In this document: piece by piece, positions 20,109 to 25,616 of the stretch
How the letters are laid out: each line of letters begins with the position of its first letter
How positions within the stretch are numbered: position 1 is the first letter of the stretch
Assembly: GCA_015852425.1 (NCBI GenBank)
Contig: JAAAIG010000450.1
Span: forward strand, 5,230-30,845
Length of the DNA: 25,616 nucleotides
Reading direction: 5' to 3'
Source: Gryganskiella cystojenkinii
Taxonomy: Eukaryota > Mortierellomycota > Mortierellomycetes > Mortierellales > Mortierellaceae
Program-made: the position numbers and the translations under genes
The notes under the pieces: generated by a model
What the model was told of the DNA's origin: nothing
What the model saw: the letters and a program-made list of their open reading frames with translations, nothing else
The model's database searches: none

Positions 20109-22066
20109 CTACTTGCGCATGGCGGCCTTGATGAACTCCTCCATCCGATCCAGGCGCGCATGACGCTGGTCCCCCGAGCTGCCGTCCGCAAGGTTCAGCT
20201 GCGTGGGGACACAGAGGATGTCGTATCCGAAATGCTTCTGAATTGTCTTCAAGACCCTAAGGCTGGACTTGTCATGGATGAAATTGATCGTCACACCCAA
20301 ACGACCGAAACGAACCGTACGACCGATCCGATGCAAATACTTCTCACAGTCGGCCTTGCCATTGTAGGGCAGAGTCAGGCCATTCTCGGGCAGAGTTGGG
20401 AGATCATAATTGACGACCAGGTTGACGTTCGCGACATCGAAACCTCGAGAGAGCGTATGGTTGTTCGCGATCAGAATTTTGCTTCGACCGCTTCGAAAAT
20501 CGTCGACTCGCTTATGTCGTTCCTCGGAAGCCAGACTAGCGTGCACGAGCGAGACATGATGACCACGCGCGATCAGCATTTTGGTGATTAACTCGGTGGT
20601 GTCCCAACTCTGTAGGATATAACACAAGAAACGATAAGTAAAGGTTTACTCAAGTTTCTGAAATCGGTACTACACAAGGTATCCAAGAATCGAGAAGAGA
20701 AGAGCTTTTACTTACGACCACAAAGATCATACTCTGCGAAATAGTCATGATCTCATAGAGGCCTGCCAGGATCTCAAGTCCATCCTGTTCGCTGTCACAG
20801 TTGACGTAAAATTGCTTGATCGACTTGACCATGAGCTCATTACGCTCCAATCGGATCTGGTTGGCGTTATGACCTGCAAATCTCTCGGCAAACTCGAGAA
20901 CATTGTCTGACCAGGTGGCAGAAAAGACGATCATCTGCGCACCAGCCGGGACATACCTAAAAATACAGCAGAGATATATCACATTTACTTTTTGTTGAGC
21001 TCCGTGGATCATTACGGGCAGGACCGACGATCGGGAGAAACTTACCTTTTGATCAAGAGAGTTGTACCCCCCAAGTAAGTAAGATCCCACAGGAGGTCTG
21101 CTTCGTCCAGGGCCAACACGCGAAGCTGGGTCACGTTCAACCTTTTGTATCGGAGCCGGTTCAACATGGTATCGGGCGTACCGACGACGACTTGAGCTTC
21201 GATCTTGGTGACGGCGATAGGTTCGTTTTGACGAACGGCCTCGGCCAACGTGATCGATGTGAATCGACCGAGTCCCTTCATCACATTCACGATCTGAAGC
21301 GCCGACTCCGGCGTCGGGGCGACGATCATAGCCTGAAGGAGAAGAGGATAAATCAAAGAAGGGAAAAAAAAGGCAGAGAGAAAGAGAAGATGCGTATTAG
21401 AACACAATCAAGGATCGTCGCCACTGACAGAGTGGTGGCAAAACGAAAGATATGTTTTTTTAGCCTTCTTTTTACCTGGGTCGATGGGTCGGTGGGGTCA
21501 ATGCGATGCAGGATGGCCAAAGAGAGGGCTGCCGTCTTTCCGGTTCTGGACTACGACTGTGCGATCAAGTTCTCGGGAGGGTGACGCATCAAAAGAGGCA
21601 AGGCGTGCGCCTGGATCTTTGAGGGCTTGACATAGTTCATGTTGTAGACGCCTTTGAGGAGTTCATCCTTCCTATTGAATACAAAATCGTCAAATAGAAG
21701 AGAGAGAGTCAATAAGATGGATTTGTTTTAGTAACATGAAATGGACCCGAACAAAAAGAATACCGGAACAAAAGAATATCCTTCAAGGTTCTTACAGTTC
21801 CAGATCTTCAAAGGATGAGATGGAATGGAGAGGAGAGCCTGGGTCATTTTGGGTAACGACGACTTCGTACTGGAGCGCAGAGAGTTGCTCATCCACTGGA
21901 GAGTGCGTAAGTAATGTAAGGCGCTCTTTGGTGTTAATTTTTTTGGTTCTTGTTTTCTTTCCAGCGTTATGTTCATGGTCTGAACGGGATTGTATTCGAA
22001 TTTATTATTTTTTTGGGAGGAGGGCGAGTACTTACAAGTCAGAGCTAGCGAGGACGACGAGTCCAT
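20109..22066 (-). pseudogene. DBP5/DDX19-like DEAD-box RNA helicase with a stop in motif I
   Basis: The intact relatives are ATP-dependent helicases that remodel mRNPs at the nuclear pore during mRNA export. Exons in transcript order: 22066-22036, 21895-21796, 21671-21476, 21332-21046, 20956-20716, 20609-20109. All introns are GT-AG and in phase, totalling 451 codons plus stop. Family signature: NDPGSPLHSISSFEDLEL, then [19 protein letters not shown] (Q motif). Motif II is LDEAD, motif III SAT, motif V SRGFD, and VVNYDLPTLPENG is DBP5-specific. Defects: motif I should read AQSQSGTGKT, but codon 84 is TAG (21551-21553) and codon 86 is AGA (Arg for Gly). Motif Ia is PTPES instead of PTREL, motif VI HRIGRTVRFGR instead of HRIGRTGRFGR, and the region after motif III-IV (IFVV then SWDTTE) lacks about six residues. 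Introns are retained, so it arose by DNA duplication, not retroposition. A sequencing error at the stop would not explain the other changes. Confidence 0.8.
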
Positions 22067-22446
22067 TGTAAAAGGCGACGGAAAGTAAGAAAATGAGGTG
22101 GAGCAGGAAGGGATGAGATCAAGAAAGACTAGCTTTTGATTTTACGCTGGCCGTCTTTTTGTTCTTGAAAGGTTGGTCTTGCCACACTGATGGTGATAAA
22201 AGACTGTATGATGATGGTGTGTGAAAGAGGCGGCAAAGAGAAGAAGACAGAACACAGAAAGGATGGAAAGGTAGCGGTAGAAAGATCAGTCGGTAAAGAA
22301 AAATCTCGTTGATATCTACCGGACTCTCAAACTGAGATATCATCACATCATATGTTCATCACTACCGCACCGCGTACTATCACACGCTCCCATCTTCTCG
22401 ACCTGATCTTGCTTTGACTGGCAACAGGATGGATTATTCTTTTATT
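22067..22446. other. Intergenic between the DBP5-like pseudogene and Mis12 gene
   Basis: No gene seen. This 380-bp stretch should hold the promoter of the DBP5-like gene and the 3' untranslated region of the Mis12 gene, as both are on the minus strand. It is purine-rich on the plus strand (pyrimidine-rich in the transcribed sense), as are other promoters in this window. Confidence 0.4.
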
Positions 22447-23963
22447 TCATTCCGTGTCGTTCTCTAGGTTGTCCTCGATTTGTCGTCTCACAACCGATCG
22501 GATGTAAACAGCTCTGTTATCTGGCTCGAGTCCGACCAGGGACTCGTGAAGTGCCATCATAACCGAATCCGGCGGGGGAGGCAAGGACGCCGAGTTGTTT
22601 CCTGTGAAGGCCAACGCCTCCGTTGTCATTGTGCTAGGCCGTGTTTGCGTCGACAGTCGTTCGTGCAGGGACTGGAATCTCCGATGAAGCGTCTCGATGT
22701 TATCCCGGATAAAAATCAGCGTCTGAGGAACCGGTACCACTATCCGAGAGAGAAAAATAAACAAAGTGAGAAGCGTCAGTGTCTGGTCAGAGGCACTTGT
22801 ATTCCTTCTTTAAAATTAGATAGACATACAAAGCCTGCGCAAGTAACTCACCATCGCTATGTTCCTTGGCGGCATCCCTCAAGAACTGGATCTGGTCTCG
22901 ACATCGGACAAGTTGACGTCTCCGACTATCCTCAATAGCAAGTTCCTTCCGGAGTCTATAATTCAAAGCTTTCGTCTATTGCAAGTATAAAAAAATGAAT
23001 AAAAAATAAAAAAAGCGACGGATTAGTTTTATACGACAGATTGCAAATGGGACACTTTGCACACGATATCAAGTTCTGATAACCTACAGCGATAACACGC
23101 CTCCGCAAGATCTCGAGCTCCTCATCCAGTTTCTGTTCTTTTTCCACGCCAATCTCGAAATCCAGAGCCTCGTAGTGGGGAAGCACAACATCAACTGGCT
23201 CTGGAACGCCAAAAAGATTCTTGAGCACGTAGAGCTCAAACCGATCAAAGTTCTTATCCACAGATGATTCCAGTAACGTCTCGAACTTGTGCATGCACTA
23301 GATAGGCATCATAGCAGAACAATAAGAGTGTTAATTTGTCATCCTCATCAAAGAAGTTTTGATTTCCTGTCCTTGTCATGCGTTTTTGACGCCGGGTCCC
23401 TTTTTTTATACCTTGGCACTCTCGACCTTGACATCCAGGTTGGGGTCCAGTCGCCCATTTGCCTCTTGCCTCGCAGCGAGCTCCACCATTTGAGCCTCGA
23501 CAAACTCCTGCAACGCCATAGAGGCCTGATAAATCATATTGTTGACCGAGTTGATCACATCGTCCACAAACGACAGGGGCTGGAATCCAAAATGCTCTGT
23601 CAAGAGTTGCTCTTGGTAGTTCTTTCGTGCCTTTTCCCGGGCTGCCTCTTGTGGTTGTGTCATCATAGAAGAGTTGCTAGCTGGTGCGAGAGCCGAGCTT
23701 AATGTTGCTGTTGTCGTTGAGGCTACTCTTGGGGCATTGGCTGTCATGATAGACGCAGTGCTGTGTCCATTTGAGATGGCTGTGTTGCTGTTGTTCTGAC
23801 GTGAGGATGACTGAGTGTTGGGTCCTGTTCGAGAACTAGTCACTGGACGAGTTTGTTGTTGTCCTTGATTCCGATGCATATAGCGAGTCGTTGTGATGGT
23901 CTTGATCGTAATTGATGTTTTTGTAATGTCCTGGAAAGGTTTGTTAATGAATAACGCGTGCAT
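22447..23963 (-). CDS. Mis12/Mtw1 kinetochore protein, 4 exons, 392 aa
   Basis: Subunit of the Mis12 (MIND) complex, which bridges inner-kinetochore CENP-C and the outer Ndc80 complex at centromeres. Exons in transcript order: 23963-23412, 23297-23088, 22975-22852, 22739-22447. GT-AG introns with matching phases give 392 residues. The first ~100 residues are a Thr/Ser/Asn/Gln-rich disordered leader. The Mis12 head follows near 120-165: LLTEHFGFQPLSFVDDVINS, NNMIYQASMALQEFVE. Exon 2 carries the conserved FELYVLKNLFGVPEPV and a following coiled coil (KEQKLDEELEILRRRV), continued in exon 3 with charged helix. The C-terminus has a proline run and a short helical segment. I took the ATG at 23961-23963; the ATG at 23877-23879 (residue 29) is an alternative, and an AG-like site between them leaves open a 5' intron. 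The leader is longer than in human Mis12 (205 aa overall). Confidence 0.85.
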
Positions 23964-24728
23964 CCTTTACTCAAACAAAATGCAGTCACATCCAGGGAAA
24001 AAAAAATTGGCGGCAAAATGAAAAGGACGTGTCCTGTTTCTTATCACCAGACAAGCACCTTCGAGTGCCTCGCGTCTTTGTCATTCAATAATATCTTGTG
24101 GTGGACTTGCTTTGAAAGCATCATCGCTGCGAGCTAACTGGTGTTCTCCCACCCCAAAATGAGAAAGGGGCGCAAAGGCCCAAAGCAACATGTCATTGCT
24201 CAACAATTCATTTTTTCTGACACAAACAAAAAAAAAACCACTTGTGCTTCTGTGTTTTCTATCTCGTCGACGAAAACACAACGCCGAGGGGTTTCCGAGA
24301 CATCATCAAACAACTACAACGATAGCCTGCATAGTCTTTCTCTTTTTGTGGAAGGACTTGGTCCGTCTTGCATCAACACTGTTACTGCCCAGCGGTCACA
24401 ACATGATGGGAGAGTGAAGACAAGAGCTGTTTCGAGTACAGCGGAAGCAATCAAAGGAACGGAAAAGCAGAATAATGAGTGAGCAGAGAACAACCAAACA
24501 AACAGCAAACAGGGTTTTCAACAACAACCGCAACCAAAAAAGAGGTTCTCGTTCTTTCTTATTCCATCTCTCTTTTCTTCTTTTCCACTTCCCTTTTTTA
24601 TCATCTTCCTCTACCTTCCTTCTCCCGACTTCATCTTATCCGTCTTTCTCACCCACTGCATATCGACACTCTTCAGAGTCACCATCTCCACAAGTAGAAT
24701 AACTAGAGGCAAAAAAAGAGCAACCGCC
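23964..24728. promoter_or_regulatory. Divergent promoter region with pyrimidine-rich leader
   Basis: This 765-bp stretch separates the start codons of the Mis12 gene (minus) and the BAR-like gene (plus), so it should carry both promoters. A strongly CT-rich tract at about 24556-24665 lies 60-170 bp before the plus-strand ATG. Such tracts often mark transcription starts in fungal promoters. Several ATG-led frames in the stretch are short and low-complexity, and I do not call genes. Confidence 0.45.
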
Positions 24729-25616
24729 ATGGGCACAATAGGTAAAGCTCTTGCGCGTGCCTTAGGCAAGGGTTCACAATCCACTCCTTGGACGGCGGAA
24801 ACAGACCAATCGCTGTCTTCAAAGAGAGAAGTGGTTGAAACATTCGCACCGACCGCGGCATCCACTCAACTAGCCAACGGGACCTCGCAACCGTCAATAC
24901 CCGCTCAAACATCAGGACCTCTGCAGGCCCCGGTGCAACTAGCAGCTACAAGTCAACAGTCGATACACTCGTCTACCATTTTATCCACTCAGCTGCCACC
25001 TGCAGTGCAGCAGCAACCGGCAACCTCACAGTCGTCTGTACCTGTACCAAATAACTTACCAGAGCAACACAGACCGGCCCCCATCGACACCGGCTCAATG
25101 AGTGTGAATGTCAAGGTCAGGCGCCGTTCAAGACGACATGCAAGGACTCAAAGCGTTGGCTCCAGCGTGACGAATGGAGTCAGCAATGTCAATTCTGCAA
25201 CGCATCCAAGAGGAAAGAGCATTGACAATGGAAGCCGCATCTTCTCATCCGCCTCCCGAAACTCGACAAAGACCTCACTACACGAGTCTGTTGGCTCTTC
25301 CTATATGACTTCACCTATTGGATATATCGAGGAAAAGGACCCGAGACCACCCCGTCGTTCTATGACACATGCTCGAGACTCGACTACCATGTCAAACGTC
25401 AGCACCGCGAGTAGAGAGGACAGCAACTTGCCTGGCGGGAACCCTGCGGATATTCTTCTCGGCCGACTCCTCGCCTTCAAGGACGTGATCAAAAGCCTGC
25501 AACAGCATTTTACCGAATTTGCCGCTATCGAGGCCGGCATATCAAAATCATTGCTCAAGGCCGCGACCTCGGTCATGGCCCCATTCAAGGATGGTCGACA
25601 GTTCCTTGGACAGGGG
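24729..25616 (+). CDS. Slm1-like BAR-domain protein, N-terminal part (runs off window)
   Basis: An open frame of 296 codons starts at an ATG in good context (CAACCGCCATGG) and continues without a stop to the last base, so the gene is cut by the window edge. Residues 1-230 are Ser/Thr/Gln/Pro-rich and probably disordered, with a basic patch (VKVRRRSRRHARTQS). From about residue 235 the sequence becomes a structured helix: NPADILLGRLLAFKDVIKSL, QQHFTEFAAIEAGISKSLLK, then FKDGRQFLGQG. This layout, a disordered leader and then a helix of the N-P-x-D-I-L...R...K type, resembles fungal Slm1-type BAR-PH proteins, which bind PI(4,5)P2 at eisosomes and are TORC2 effectors. The PH domain, if present, would lie beyond the window. 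Other BAR/F-BAR families are possible, so the family name is tentative; the gene itself is well supported. Confidence 0.65.
   Translation, partial: MGTIGKALARALGKGSQSTPWTAETDQSLSSKREVVETFAPTAASTQLANGTSQPSIPAQTSGPLQAPVQLAATSQQSIHSSTILSTQLPPAVQQQPATSQSSVPVPNNLPEQHRPAPIDTGSMSVNVKVRRRSRRHARTQSVGSSVTNGVSNVNSATHPRGKSIDNGSRIFSSASRNSTKTSLHESVGSSYMTSPIGYIEEKDPRPPRRSMTHARDSTTMSNVSTASREDSNLPGGNPADILLGRLLAFKDVIKSLQQHFTEFAAIEAGISKSLLKAATSVMAPFKDGRQFLGQG

Noticed and set aside
24141..24702. Several overlapping short frames upstream of the BAR-like gene
   Set aside because: They are low-complexity Ser/Phe/Leu products of the CT-rich leader and do not join into a gene model.

Overview
The window looks like nuclear DNA from an intron-rich filamentous fungus. 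Genes are cut by many short (about 55-150 bp) GT-AG introns, two nuclear-type tRNA genes are present (one with a short intron beside the anticodon), promoters are pyrimidine-rich, and there are decayed transposable elements. The protein families and the intron density fit an early-diverging Mucoromycota lineage such as Mortierellomycotina, but this placement is an inference. There is one 172-base run of N (11774-11945).

Layout: (1) 19-1062, minus: an unrecognised protein with a His-rich tract. (2) 1487-9601, plus: a complete RICTOR/Ste20/Avo3-type TORC2 subunit. I could join 26 exons into one open frame of 1913 residues that ends in a very long proline-rich tail. (3) 9602-14610: gene-poor DNA holding a broken multi-pass membrane protein (minus), 60-bp and 45-bp tandem repeats, a ~647-bp direct duplication interrupted by the N gap, a tiny poly(A)-tailed retro-insertion with perfect 17-bp target-site duplications, and a weak two-exon candidate gene. 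(4) 14611-16410, minus: a four-exon serine hydrolase of the class C beta-lactamase/esterase fold with all three active-site motifs. (5) 17185-19679: two related composite repeat copies. Each couples a left terminal repeat ending in or near TTAA to pieces of a dead LINE reverse transcriptase. Divergent tRNA-Val(AAC) and tRNA-Tyr(GTA) genes lie between them. (6) 20109-22066, minus: a six-exon DBP5/DDX19-type DEAD-box helicase with a stop codon inside its P-loop motif, so read as a pseudogene or decaying paralogue. (7) 22447-23963, minus: a four-exon Mis12/Mtw1 kinetochore protein. (8) 24729 to the window end, plus: the N-terminal part of a gene whose last visible residues resemble the BAR domain of Slm1-type eisosome/TORC2 effectors.

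The genes do not form an operon-like pathway. The one functional echo is that RICTOR is a core TORC2 subunit and Slm1-type proteins are TORC2 effectors, but they lie 15 kb apart and the second call is tentative. I did not find a convincing new multi-gene system. The most unusual items are the TTAA-bounded TIR/LINE composite repeats around the tRNA pair, the P-loop stop in the DBP5-like gene, the duplicated block at the assembly gap, and the proline-rich RICTOR tail.
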